Source of the DNA: Ectopseudomonas oleovorans
GTDB taxonomy: Bacteria > Pseudomonadota > Gammaproteobacteria > Pseudomonadales > Pseudomonadaceae
Length of the DNA: 64,000 nt
Assembly: GCF_003052605.1 (NCBI RefSeq)
Contig: NZ_QASO01000142.1
Span: 1 to 64,000 of the forward strand
Direction of reading: 5' to 3'
Every line of letters begins with the position of its first letter. Within the stretch, counting starts at the first letter, position 1. Positions 17,539 to 25,561 of the stretch are shown here, piece by piece. Under the pieces are notes generated by a model, which was given only the letters and a program-made list of their open reading frames with translations, made no database searches and had not been told where the DNA came from. A program made the translations under genes and the position numbers.

Positions 17539-20500
17539 CGCTAGCCTCCTCTCGTGCGTGCTCTGGCAGCTTCAACCGCTGACGATCACCGTCGTACTCG
17601 ATGAGCAGGACGCCTGAGACGCGCCGATCGCTGATATCCACAAAGCAGGCGCCACCGATGAATGGCTCAAGGGTCATGACCGACTTTAGCGGCGTAGCGA
17701 CCACCATCTGGAATCCGAAATTGGTAAAGATGTTCATCGCCAACGCGGTGAACTCGTTATCCGCCTTGTCGAAGGCTTCATCCAGCACGACGGGGGCATA
17801 CATCGGCACGCCGTGGTCGTTCCCGCCCAGTTGATATCGCAGGGCTGCGGCCAAGCACGTGGTGGCTAGCTTCTGCCGTTGGCCGCCGGACTTGCCTGCT
17901 CCGCTGCGGTAGATCTCGACCTCGACACCGCTTTCGTCGATCTCCCGCCCGATGAATTCAACATGCTGTCGAACATCGAGCACAGTCTCACGCCAGCGTT
18001 TCTGCTCGGGGTCCTGACTGGCAAGTCGATCAACAAGTCGCCGCAAGGCCAGGAACCGCGCCTCGGCAAACTCGCGATCCTCCGTCCATGCGTGGCTCAG
18101 TGCCTGCTGGATCTCCCGCTTGAATTCCTTGACGTCGACAAGCTGCCGGTCACTGGCGTCGATGTGGAGATAGGTGCGTTGATTGGCGCTCTGGTTGAAG
18201 GGCACCTGGCCAAGACTGTCGTTGACCAGATCCATCCGCTCCAGGATCGCCTTACGCGCATCGTTCAGGTAGGTGGAAAGCGCCGCCAGATTCTGGTGAC
18301 TTTGGTTCTGCAGCAATTCAAAGAATCGCTGCTCATAGGCGGGCAGCCCATCTGTCTCCAGCCGAACCAGTTTGGCGAAGAAGTCTGGCGCGCTGGCAAG
18401 GCTCGTGTCCATGTCGCCCGCGTCCATCGGCCATTGCCGTTTGAAGTCGGCAAAGCGTGCTTCTATTTCCTTCTCGCAGGCACCAATCCCACGGTTGACC
18501 TCTTCGATCTCCGCATTGAGTGCGCGTTCTACAGAAGTTGTCACCTTGTCGATGTTGTCGAGCCGGACTGCATCTGACTGCTTGGCGAAGCGCTCGTCGA
18601 GACCCGAAACCTGATGGGACGTCAATGGAACGATAGACGCGTCCTGCAGGAGGGATTCCAGTTTCTGGGTGCTGGTCTTGATCTGGTCAACAATCGAGTC
18701 GTGCGCACGCGTTGCCTGCCGAAGATCTTTGTCAGCATCATCGACGAGTTTCTTTTGCTTCTCGATCTGCTCACTGATTTGCAGCAGGGTGGTGTTCCCC
18801 TCGCGCGCTTCGCGGATTTGCCGCTCAATGGTGGAGATGCGATCCAGCAATGGGAGCAGATCTATTTCTTGCCACTGGAGATTCACCAGAGTCTGGCACT
18901 GTATCGCTCGGGCCGCACGATTCTTGTCTTGCTCGGAGAGTTTGTCGATCTCCCCGGCGAGGCGCGCAACCGCGTCAGCCTGCTCCTGCGCCTGAGCTTG
19001 AAAGAGCCCTAGCTTCTCCCGGTTATCAAATCCGAGCACCCAGTTTCGCCGGTCGCCGACACTTCTGCGGTCGTCTTTCTCGTGCCGAGTTTTGCTGTGC
19101 TTGACCTGACCCTCGCGGGTAATGGCGCGATCTGCGCTCCTGAACGACTGAATGGAATCGACGCACGCGTAATCGAAGCGTTGCCGCAGCTCGGCCTGGA
19201 GCCAATCAGCGTAGCTCCCCTCCTTGACGTTCAGCTTGAGGACGAGCGAATTGGTCCCGATGGGCTTGGCCTGCCGCGTCTCCGGGCGGCCAGTCCGGTA
19301 ATACACCAAGCGCTGCCCAAGGTGGGTGGTGTTGATGTGATTGGCCAATGCCGAATACTGGCGCTCGTCTACCAGGAGTGAGAGCGCAAACCCGTGCAGT
19401 ACGCGCTCAATGGCCCCCTGCCATTCGACCTCGTCAGACTTCACCTCGACGAGTTCGCCAACAAAGGGAAGTGCCGACTCCGAGATCCCGATGGCGGCGG
19501 CGATGTTTCGACGCATTTCCAGCATGTCCGCCGGAATGTTCGATGGCTGGCGCTGGAGTGCCTGCACCTCTTTCAATGCTTGCGAAAACGCGGTCTCGGC
19601 ATCCTTCTTTTCTCTGTCCAGGCGGAACTGCTCGGCGCGGCTATCGTTGCTGCGCTGCTCCCAGTTTTCGACCTCCTGCCGCGCGCTGCCCAACAGTTCC
19701 GCAAAGGCTTGAGGCGAATCCGGGAGACTCCAGCCCAGCTTCTTGCACGCATCTTCGGCCTGGGCGCGTTTGCGCAAACGATCCGTGCGCTGGCCCTCCA
19801 GCCCCGATTTCTCGGTTTCCCATTGCTCGATCTGATCACCGCCTGCCTCACGGTGCTGTCGCTCCAGATCGCGCAAGATTGCGGCGTGGTTATCCAGCGT
19901 GCTTTGACGTCGCCCCACTTCACCTTCTGAGCCGTTGGCTTGCACCTCCAGGGATGCCACGTGCTCCTTGAGGAGATCAATGCGGCGGGTCTCCCGGTAG
20001 CCGTCCACGCCCAACCGAAGCTCATCCAAGCCATTGCGCTGCAGCATCAGCGAGTCCCTGCGCAGGTGCTGGTCCCGCGCTGGGGCGAGCGTTTGAACCT
20101 GCTCGCGGGCCGTGACGACTGACTGGTGGGCCGCATTGAGCTCGCCAAATTCACTGACCAAGCGATCCGCTACCTCGAAGGTCTCGGGCTTGTCGAGCAT
20201 GAAGTCGCGCAGGAAGGTATTGAGGTCGCCGAGGTTTTTGGCGGATTGGGTTTTGTGCAGCAAACGTAGCGCCATTTCGCTCTCGATGCCGAGCAGACGG
20301 CAGAACCGTTCGCAATAGGGACGAAATTCGTCGCGGGCGAACGCCTCGGGGAAAGACTGCTTGAGCTTTCGGATGTCGAAGTTGGATTGACCGAAGTCCT
20401 CCAGCTCGCGCAGGTCAAAGGCCCGCTCCAGGACAAGGTAGTGGCGTTTGACGTCGGTGCTTCCATTCGCATTGCCGCGAAGCCAGAACACCTGAACCAG

Positions 20501-20899
20501 CACCACAGACTGGCCCAATGCGTTCTGGTAGGTCAGTGCCAGGGCAGACCACGTTGTCCCCGAGCGCAAGTAGCGGGTGGCGATCTCACCCGACTCTCCA
20601 TCCTTCTGTTCGGCCCATGCCCCACGTACGTAGGTGACGAGGTTTCGGTCACGGCCACTGCGGTCAGCCTCCCGCGCGGCAGCGTTGAAGTCAATCCAGC
20701 GAGGTGGCGTCAGCAACGCCGAAAATGCATCGAGCAGCGTCGACTTCCCTGCGCCGGATCGACCCACAAACAGAAAGCCTCGCTCGCTGATTGGTACGTC
20801 GTGCAGGCCGGAGAAAGTACCCCAGTTGTAAACCTGCAGGCGGGTCATCCGGAACTGCTCGCGGGCAAACAAGGACGCGGTTTGGGGTTCCGAGATCAT
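17525..20899 (-). CDS. jetC: Wadjet SMC-like ATPase JetC
   Basis: A 1124-residue MukB-type SMC ATPase that extrudes DNA loops to sense plasmid size. Walker A GRSGAGKST is at residues 46-54. Long coiled-coil arms follow with an interior hinge (FALSLLVDERQYSALANHIN region, about 500-620). The C-terminal head holds the signature KSGGQRQKLATT and Walker B PVVLDEAFDKAD. Length fits type I JetC. It starts with ATGA overlap to jetB and ends overlapping jetD. Base composition across the jet genes looks lower in GC than the flanks by eye, consistent with acquisition by transfer. Confidence 0.93.
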   Translation of the reverse strand: MISEPQTASLFAREQFRMTRLQVYNWGTFSGLHDVPISERGFLFVGRSGAGKSTLLDAFSALLTPPRWIDFNAAAREADRSGRDRNLVTYVRGAWAEQKDGESGEIATRYLRSGTTWSALALTYQNALGQSVVLVQVFWLRGNANGSTDVKRHYLVLERAFDLRELEDFGQSNFDIRKLKQSFPEAFARDEFRPYCERFCRLLGIESEMALRLLHKTQSAKNLGDLNTFLRDFMLDKPETFEVADRLVSEFGELNAAHQSVVTAREQVQTLAPARDQHLRRDSLMLQRNGLDELRLGVDGYRETRRIDLLKEHVASLEVQANGSEGEVGRRQSTLDNHAAILRDLERQHREAGGDQIEQWETEKSGLEGQRTDRLRKRAQAEDACKKLGWSLPDSPQAFAELLGSARQEVENWEQRSNDSRAEQFRLDREKKDAETAFSQALKEVQALQRQPSNIPADMLEMRRNIAAAIGISESALPFVGELVEVKSDEVEWQGAIERVLHGFALSLLVDERQYSALANHINTTHLGQRLVYYRTGRPETRQAKPIGTNSLVLKLNVKEGSYADWLQAELRQRFDYACVDSIQSFRSADRAITREGQVKHSKTRHEKDDRRSVGDRRNWVLGFDNREKLGLFQAQAQEQADAVARLAGEIDKLSEQDKNRAARAIQCQTLVNLQWQEIDLLPLLDRISTIERQIREAREGNTTLLQISEQIEKQKKLVDDADKDLRQATRAHDSIVDQIKTSTQKLESLLQDASIVPLTSHQVSGLDERFAKQSDAVRLDNIDKVTTSVERALNAEIEEVNRGIGACEKEIEARFADFKRQWPMDAGDMDTSLASAPDFFAKLVRLETDGLPAYEQRFFELLQNQSHQNLAALSTYLNDARKAILERMDLVNDSLGQVPFNQSANQRTYLHIDASDRQLVDVKEFKREIQQALSHAWTEDREFAEARFLALRRLVDRLASQDPEQKRWRETVLDVRQHVEFIGREIDESGVEVEIYRSGAGKSGGQRQKLATTCLAAALRYQLGGNDHGVPMYAPVVLDEAFDKADNEFTALAMNIFTNFGFQMVVATPLKSVMTLEPFIGGACFVDISDRRVSGVLLIEYDGDRQRLKLPEHAREEASVEAS

Positions 20900-21603
20900 T
20901 GGTCGGCCTCCTCATCGGACTCGGTCTGAGCCAGTTGCGCTGGCGTCTCACCGGCGGCCATGCGCTGATACAAGTGGGTCAGGGCTTGTATTTCTTCTGC
21001 AGAGAAGAGGAGCTTCAGCGTTGGCGAAATCTCGAAGCGATCCTCACTCGAGCGAATTTTCTGAAGAATGCTGTGCTTCTTGATCTTCTCGATGGAGGCA
21101 TGAACCCGTTTCACGAACCCTGCACGGTCGGTGTTGGCGGCGCGCTCATAGAGGGATAGAAACTCCGTGATCTCATCTGTCGACACCACGGCACGATCCC
21201 CCTGCGAGTCCGCCTGGGTCAATCGCTGGCGAAGGTGGAGCAACAGAATGGAGTCAATGAACGTCAGTTGGGCGCGACGCAGCAGCAGGGGCACTTCAAG
21301 GTCGCCGGTATCTGCCTGACGCGTGAAGGCCACTTGCACATCCCGATCGATGACCAGTTCGAGAAACAGTTCGGCAAGGCGCCGACGTATCACCGCTTCG
21401 TCTCGCGCCAAGATCGGCCAGAGCTTTGGATGTCGACGTCCGTCGAGCGAAGGTCCCGCAAGTAGCTGCACCAGGGCGCGCCGGGTATCCAGCGCCAACT
21501 CGCCGCTGTCACCCATGAAAAGGGTGTTAGCAGATGCCTGCGAAGCATCTGGCGCTTGTGCTTCGGCTGGCATTGCCGCTTCGTCGTTCTCAGACCAGTT
21601 CAT
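20896..21603 (-). CDS. jetB: Wadjet subunit JetB (kite protein)
   Basis: A 235-residue DUF4194 protein corresponding to MukE-type kite subunits. Visible family features are the winged-helix region DEAVIRRRLAELFLELVIDR and the C-terminal helix-turn stretch RVHASIEKIKKHSILQKI followed by SSEDRFEISPTLKLLF. It joins JetA and JetC in the condensin-like complex. It overlaps jetA by 14 bases and jetC by 4. Confidence 0.9.
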   Translation of the reverse strand: MNWSENDEAAMPAEAQAPDASQASANTLFMGDSGELALDTRRALVQLLAGPSLDGRRHPKLWPILARDEAVIRRRLAELFLELVIDRDVQVAFTRQADTGDLEVPLLLRRAQLTFIDSILLLHLRQRLTQADSQGDRAVVSTDEITEFLSLYERAANTDRAGFVKRVHASIEKIKKHSILQKIRSSEDRFEISPTLKLLFSAEEIQALTHLYQRMAAGETPAQLAQTESDEEADQ

Positions 21604-23050
21604 TGGCCCGCTCCCTCAAAAAGAAGATCTTTGGAATTCGGGCGCTACGACGCTCGTCGTCGCCTCCAACCCAGCCTACGGTTTCGCTATGGTCGGCTTT
21701 GAAACCATGCCGACTGCCCAATGCAAGCAGGCCGACGACGCTGCCCAAACCCTGTGCAGCGGGGAACTGCTCCAGCACGTCGGCAATGGATGCCTGGGAC
21801 CGTTGCTCCAGGACCGCCAGCACGTTGGCCTTCAATGTTCGGAAGTCGATCTCGGACTGGGCGACCAGTTCGCTGACGGACTCCAGGTCGATTGGCGGGG
21901 CATCCCCTTCCGCCATTTGGCCGGGCAAAGCTTGTAGGGAGGGGTCGTACAGCACCCATTGAGACAAGGAGCGCAAACGGCTGCTCGTGAGCTCAAGCGT
22001 GTACTGGAGGGTTTCTGTGGCCCTGACTTCGTCCTTCAGGGCGAGTGCTGCTCGCTGAGCGTCTTTCAGAAGGTGATTGAGTCGGCGTTGCTCGAGGTAT
22101 TCACGACTCTGGACGAAGTGCTTCAGGCTGCGCGCGAAGGTCTGGAGCACCTCGTGAACCATGCCGCCCTGCTCGAGAAGGGTCCGCGTCAGCCGAAGAA
22201 GGAATCGTCGCTCCTTGGCTTCGAGCTGCCCCACGAACTCCCGCGACATAACGCTATCAAGCGCCTGATCAAGCGTGGCCGCTTGCTCTGGGTCCGTAAG
22301 CAATCGCCAGAAAGCGGAGAAAGTTCTTCCGGCGTCACTCTCTGAAATCAGGTCGATTCCGGCGAACAGCGAATCCAGCACATCCCCACGATTGCCATCG
22401 TTGTCCATGATGCGTTCACGAAGATCGCGATTCAGCTGGTCGAACTGATCGCGGACGCGTCGGAAATCACCTGCAAGATCATCAGCCAACGTGATGATCT
22501 CCCGCGTGCGCTCCAGCGCCGTTGCGTGGGGCAGCACGCGCATCTGCCCCTTCTGGATGGCGTCTATCTCCTTATCGATGCGGGCTTGCTCGGCCATGAG
22601 CCGGTCTATGCGACGGAATTTGTCGGTGTCGGTGTCCTCGGCAAGCCGGGCTAGTGCCTCGATAACAAGCGTCAGGCGGCTTTCGGTTGCGGCTGAGTGC
22701 GGCTGCTCCAGGCCAGAGACAAATCGAATGGCTTCGACGGCGGCCGTGGAGAGTTCATATTCCTCCTCTGAAGCCCCAGCCGGGAAGCGTCGCTCCAGGT
22801 ACCCATCGGCAAGCCAGCTGGCGACGTACGCTTGTGCCGTTTGGGGGAAGTCTTCGCCTTGGGCGCGCAGCTCTTCCAGATCTCTTGCGATTCGTTCGTG
22901 AAAAATGGAGGCAGGAAGACTTCGCTCACTCTCGTAAAGATGGGCCTGAAGCAGGCCAATGACGGTAGGTCCAGTGTTCGAGGCAAGCAGGCGCCACAGC
23001 GGCTGCGCCCGCATGCGCCGGTACGTCGCGATGGCTTTGTCTGCTTTCAC
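21590..23050 (-). CDS. jetA: Wadjet subunit JetA (kleisin)
   Basis: A DUF3375 protein, the MukF-like kleisin of Wadjet. N-terminal winged-helix part: TYRRMRAQPLWRLLASNTGPT and YLERRFPAGASEEEYELSTAA; central helices (EQARIDKEIDAIQKGQMRVLP) and a C-terminal segment that meets the JetC head. The GTG at 23050 (486 residues) is preferred because TGGAG precedes it by 7 bases and the family N-terminus begins near KADKAIATY. An ATG 20 codons upstream would place coding sequence over the operator-like palindrome. It is first gene of the four-gene operon. Confidence 0.9.
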   Translation of the reverse strand: MKADKAIATYRRMRAQPLWRLLASNTGPTVIGLLQAHLYESERSLPASIFHERIARDLEELRAQGEDFPQTAQAYVASWLADGYLERRFPAGASEEEYELSTAAVEAIRFVSGLEQPHSAATESRLTLVIEALARLAEDTDTDKFRRIDRLMAEQARIDKEIDAIQKGQMRVLPHATALERTREIITLADDLAGDFRRVRDQFDQLNRDLRERIMDNDGNRGDVLDSLFAGIDLISESDAGRTFSAFWRLLTDPEQAATLDQALDSVMSREFVGQLEAKERRFLLRLTRTLLEQGGMVHEVLQTFARSLKHFVQSREYLEQRRLNHLLKDAQRAALALKDEVRATETLQYTLELTSSRLRSLSQWVLYDPSLQALPGQMAEGDAPPIDLESVSELVAQSEIDFRTLKANVLAVLEQRSQASIADVLEQFPAAQGLGSVVGLLALGSRHGFKADHSETVGWVGGDDERRSARIPKIFFLRERANELV

Positions 23051-23081
23051 TCCTGTGCTCCAAGTGCGCGTCTCGCCCGCC

Positions 23082-23096
23082 TTGTGGTTATCACAA
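23082..23096. promoter_or_regulatory. candidate operator palindrome between jetA and the WYL gene
   Basis: TTGTG and CACAA are inverted around GTTAT, a short dyad 31 bases upstream of the jetA GTG. A weak minus-strand promoter (TTGATG, 16 bases, TGTGAT) overlaps it, so a bound WYL dimer could block jet transcription. Regulator binding is inference. Confidence 0.4.
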
Positions 23097-23127
23097 CACG
23101 ACGCATACACGCATCAAAAACAACTGA

Positions 23128-23156
23128 TAGACAGATTCTAGAGCAGACAATATACT
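23128..23156 (+). promoter_or_regulatory. sigma-70 promoter of the WYL regulator gene
   Basis: TAGACA and TATACT with a 17-base spacer, each one base off consensus, 51 bases upstream of the WYL start codon. Confidence 0.65.
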
Positions 23157-23206
23157 TTCCGCAATAACCCACACAAGCATTCGCTAACCCGAACGAGCTA
23201 GCCAGG

Positions 23207-24121
23207 ATGTCGAACGAACAGCTTGCAGATCTAACCCAGCCACAACGCGACCGGCTCGCCTTCATTGAGCTGCGTGTGCGCTTCGTGGGGGAGATCCGCC
23301 GGCAGGACTTGGTTGCGCGGTTTGGCATCCAGTCCGCAGCGGCAACTCGGGATTTAGCGCTTTATAAGGAGTTGTCTCCGGGCAACATCGAATATGACCC
23401 GAAAGGCAAGGCCTACGTCCTGGGGTCGGACTTCCGGCCCGTGTTCGACTATCCCCCGGAACGGGTGATGTCGTGGCTAACGCAAGGCTTTGGAGACGGC
23501 GAGCCGATGCGACTCAAGGTGTGGGTGGCCAGCGAGAGTCCGTCGCGGCTTACGCACCCAGATCTGGATGTGTTGGCAAGTGTGACTCGAGCGATTCACC
23601 AGGAATGCGCACTTGCTATCGACTATTACTCGATCTCAAGTGGCAAGTCCGAACGAGAGATTGTTCCCTTCGCATTGATCGACAACGGCCTGCGCTGGCA
23701 TGTCCGCGCCTTCGACCGGAAGTCCCAGGAGTTCCGGGATTTCGTCATCACCCGGATCAAGAACCCTGTCGTGCTCAAGGGGCGGCCAGTTGCAGCCCAT
23801 GAGATGAGCGATCAAGACATCCAGTGGACGCGGATCGTCGAACTGGAGTTGGTGCCGCACCCGGATCAGCCCCGGCCGGAGATCACCGAAATGGATTACG
23901 GCATGCGCGACGGCGTGCTGCGGATGAAGCTGCGCGCTGCCACGGCTGGATACATCCTGCGCAAATGGAGTGTCGACTGCTCTCCTGACCACAGCCTCCG
24001 CGGGCATGAGTACCGGCTTTGGCTGAGAGACCACCTTGCCATCTACGGCGTGCGCAATGCTGTGCTGGCCCCGGGATATGCGGCACCAGGTAGCTCTGGC
24101 GCGGGAGCTGCTAATGACTGA
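23207..24121 (+). CDS. WYL-domain transcriptional regulator (BrxR/CapW-like)
   Basis: A 304-residue regulator with the three-part plan of defence-associated BrxR/CapW repressors. It has an N-terminal winged helix (RLAFIELRVRFVGEIRRQDL, then FGIQSAAATRDLALY), a central WYL domain (about 120-185: ALAIDYYSISSGKSEREIVP, GLRWHVRAFDRKSQEFRDF) and a C-terminal WCX-like dimerisation part. Such proteins repress neighbouring BREX, CBASS or other defence operons until a signal, probably nucleic acid, relieves them. Here it is divergent from jetA and in front of a brxE-like stub, so it could control either. The Shine-Dalgarno is weak. Confidence 0.85.
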   Translation: MSNEQLADLTQPQRDRLAFIELRVRFVGEIRRQDLVARFGIQSAAATRDLALYKELSPGNIEYDPKGKAYVLGSDFRPVFDYPPERVMSWLTQGFGDGEPMRLKVWVASESPSRLTHPDLDVLASVTRAIHQECALAIDYYSISSGKSEREIVPFALIDNGLRWHVRAFDRKSQEFRDFVITRIKNPVVLKGRPVAAHEMSDQDIQWTRIVELELVPHPDQPRPEITEMDYGMRDGVLRMKLRAATAGYILRKWSVDCSPDHSLRGHEYRLWLRDHLAIYGVRNAVLAPGYAAPGSSGAGAAND

Positions 24122-24182
24122 TCAACAGATGCATCAGCCTACGCGGGTCGTGTTGGAAAAACCAACGAACAAAGAGAAATGA
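24114..24182 (+). CDS. possible 22-residue leader or small protein
   Basis: An ATG overlaps the WYL stop (out of frame) and reads MTDQQMHQPTRVVLEKPTNK before a TGA two codons later, 1 base before the next ATG. The tight spacing suggests translational coupling between the regulator and the brxE-like stub. There is no recognised homology, and it may be chance. Confidence 0.3.
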   Translation: MTDQQMHQPTRVVLEKPTNKEK

Positions 24183-24183
24183 A

Positions 24184-24285
24184 ATGAAGGAATCCTACCT
24201 ATCCACCCTGCTGCAAATGAGGCCCCTCGTCGGCTTCCTCGGTGAGCGTGCTCAGTGCATCTGGTGGTCCGCGGCGCTCTATTAA
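24184..24285 (+). pseudogene. 5' stub resembling brxE, cut by IS630
   Basis: The 33-codon frame MKESYLSTLLQMRPLVGFLG...WWSAALY ends where the IS630 end begins. The pattern LLxxRxLVGxLGE...WW resembles the N-terminus of BrxE-family proteins of BREX systems as I recall them; true BrxE proteins continue for about 150 more residues. None of the rest is visible right of the IS, so insertion was accompanied by deletion. The family assignment rests on about 25 residues. Confidence 0.45.
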
Positions 24286-25388
24286 TATGGCAAATAAATA
24301 GGGCATATTGCATAATCTACCTCCATGAAAATAGATGCCCGCAAACTCAGCCCCCAAGAACAACGTGAAAAGCGCTCCACGGCCCTACGCATGCGTGAGC
24401 AGGGTTACACCTACAAGGCTATTGGCGAAGCGGTTGGTGTTCACCCCCGCACTATTGCTCACTGGGCGCAGGTCGCAGAACATAAAGGCGAAAAGGCTGC
24501 CATAGCCGGCGGCCAGCGTGGTGTGCGCCAGGGTGATCGCCGCAGTTTGAGCTCCAGCCAGGAAGTGCTGATTCGCACCTTGATGACCGATAAGATGCCC
24601 GAGCAACTCAAGCTCGGCTTTGCGCTCTGGACGCGTGATGCGGTGCGAGAACTGATCCGCCAGCGCTGTGGTTTTCTCATGCCGGTTCGAACGGTTGGTG
24701 AATACCTCAAGCGTTGGGGCTACACCCCGCAGCGACCGCTGCATCGGGCTTATCAGCAGAAACCTGAAGTGGTTCAGCACTGGCTGGATAATGAATATCC
24801 ACGCATCGCACAGCGGGCCAAGGCTGAGAATGGTGAGATTCAGTGGGGCGACGAAACCGGTATGCGCAGTGACAGCCATGCTGGCCGCAGCTACGCCCCT
24901 ATTGGCGAAACGCCGGAGCGCCTGGTCAGCGGCAGTCGTTTTTCCACCAACATGATTTCCACCGTGACCAATCGGGGCAAACTGCGCTTCATGCTGTATC
25001 GGGAAACGCTGACAGCCCCAGCGCTGATTCGCTTCCTGAGTCGCCTGATTCGCGATGCTCAGGGCCGCAAGGTGTTCCTGATTCTCGACAACCTGCGCGT
25101 ACACCACAGCAAAAAGGTGAGTGCCTGGGTCGGCGACCGCAAAGAGCAAATCGAACTGTTCTTCTTGCCGGCCTATGCCCCGGAGTTGAACCCTGACCGA
25201 GTATCTGAATTGTGATTTGAAACATCAGGTTCGTACGGGCTTGCCGGCGTGTAATCAGGACGAACTGGAAAGGCGTGTTCGCTCGGTCATGAGACGATTG
25301 CAATTACACCCTGAAAGATCCGTTCTTATTTCCGGCATCCACGTATCGCCTACGCAGCATGATTCGGGGTATTTGATTGCCGGGTTAA
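24283..25388 (+). mobile_element. IS630-family insertion sequence
   Basis: About 1.1 kb with one transposase gene. The left end (TAATATGGCAAATAAATAGG) is partly mirrored at the right end (GGGTATTTGATTGCCGGGTT, then AATA), an imperfect terminal inverted repeat, with TA at both edges as expected of IS630. Ends are set by eye to within a few bases. Confidence 0.7.
24325..25362 (+). pseudogene. IS630 transposase with two compensating frameshifts
   Basis: An N-terminal helix-turn-helix (MREQGYTYKAIGEAVGVHPR) precedes a DDE domain: WGDETGMRSD and FLILDNLRVHH hold the two aspartates. After APELNPD an extra C at 25197/25198 shifts the frame, giving a stop at 25213-25215 and losing the third acid in (D)EYLNCDLK. 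The shifted part continues as TGLPACNQDELERRV. Loss of one A near 25312-25316 returns to the original frame for KIRSYFRHPRIAYAA, stop 25360-25362. The total span is exactly 345 codons. The enzyme is presumably inactive unless these are sequencing errors. Confidence 0.8.
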
Positions 25389-25561
25389 TAGCTTTTCGAT
25401 CCCGTCGCCAGCGCGGTTGCATTCACATATTCAGGCTGTTCTTGAAATCTACCGCCTTGGTCGTTCTGCAGTCCGCGCAGGCGGCTGAACCAGCCAAGCC
25501 GCTGCAGCCAGCGGCCAACAATGCCAGAATGCCTGCCTGATTCCCGGCTAGCCATTCCCGC
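25389..25561. other. gap between IS630 and sbcC, no gene seen
   Basis: No convincing frame, promoter or RNA is visible. In many pseudomonads sbcD ends directly at the sbcC start; no SbcD C-terminal sequence is recognisable here in any plus-strand frame, and sbcC has no clear Shine-Dalgarno. Confidence 0.5.

Noticed and set aside
24114..24182. toxin-antitoxin or leader peptide partner of the WYL gene
   Set aside because: Only 22 residues with no known family pattern; kept as a low-confidence feature without function.
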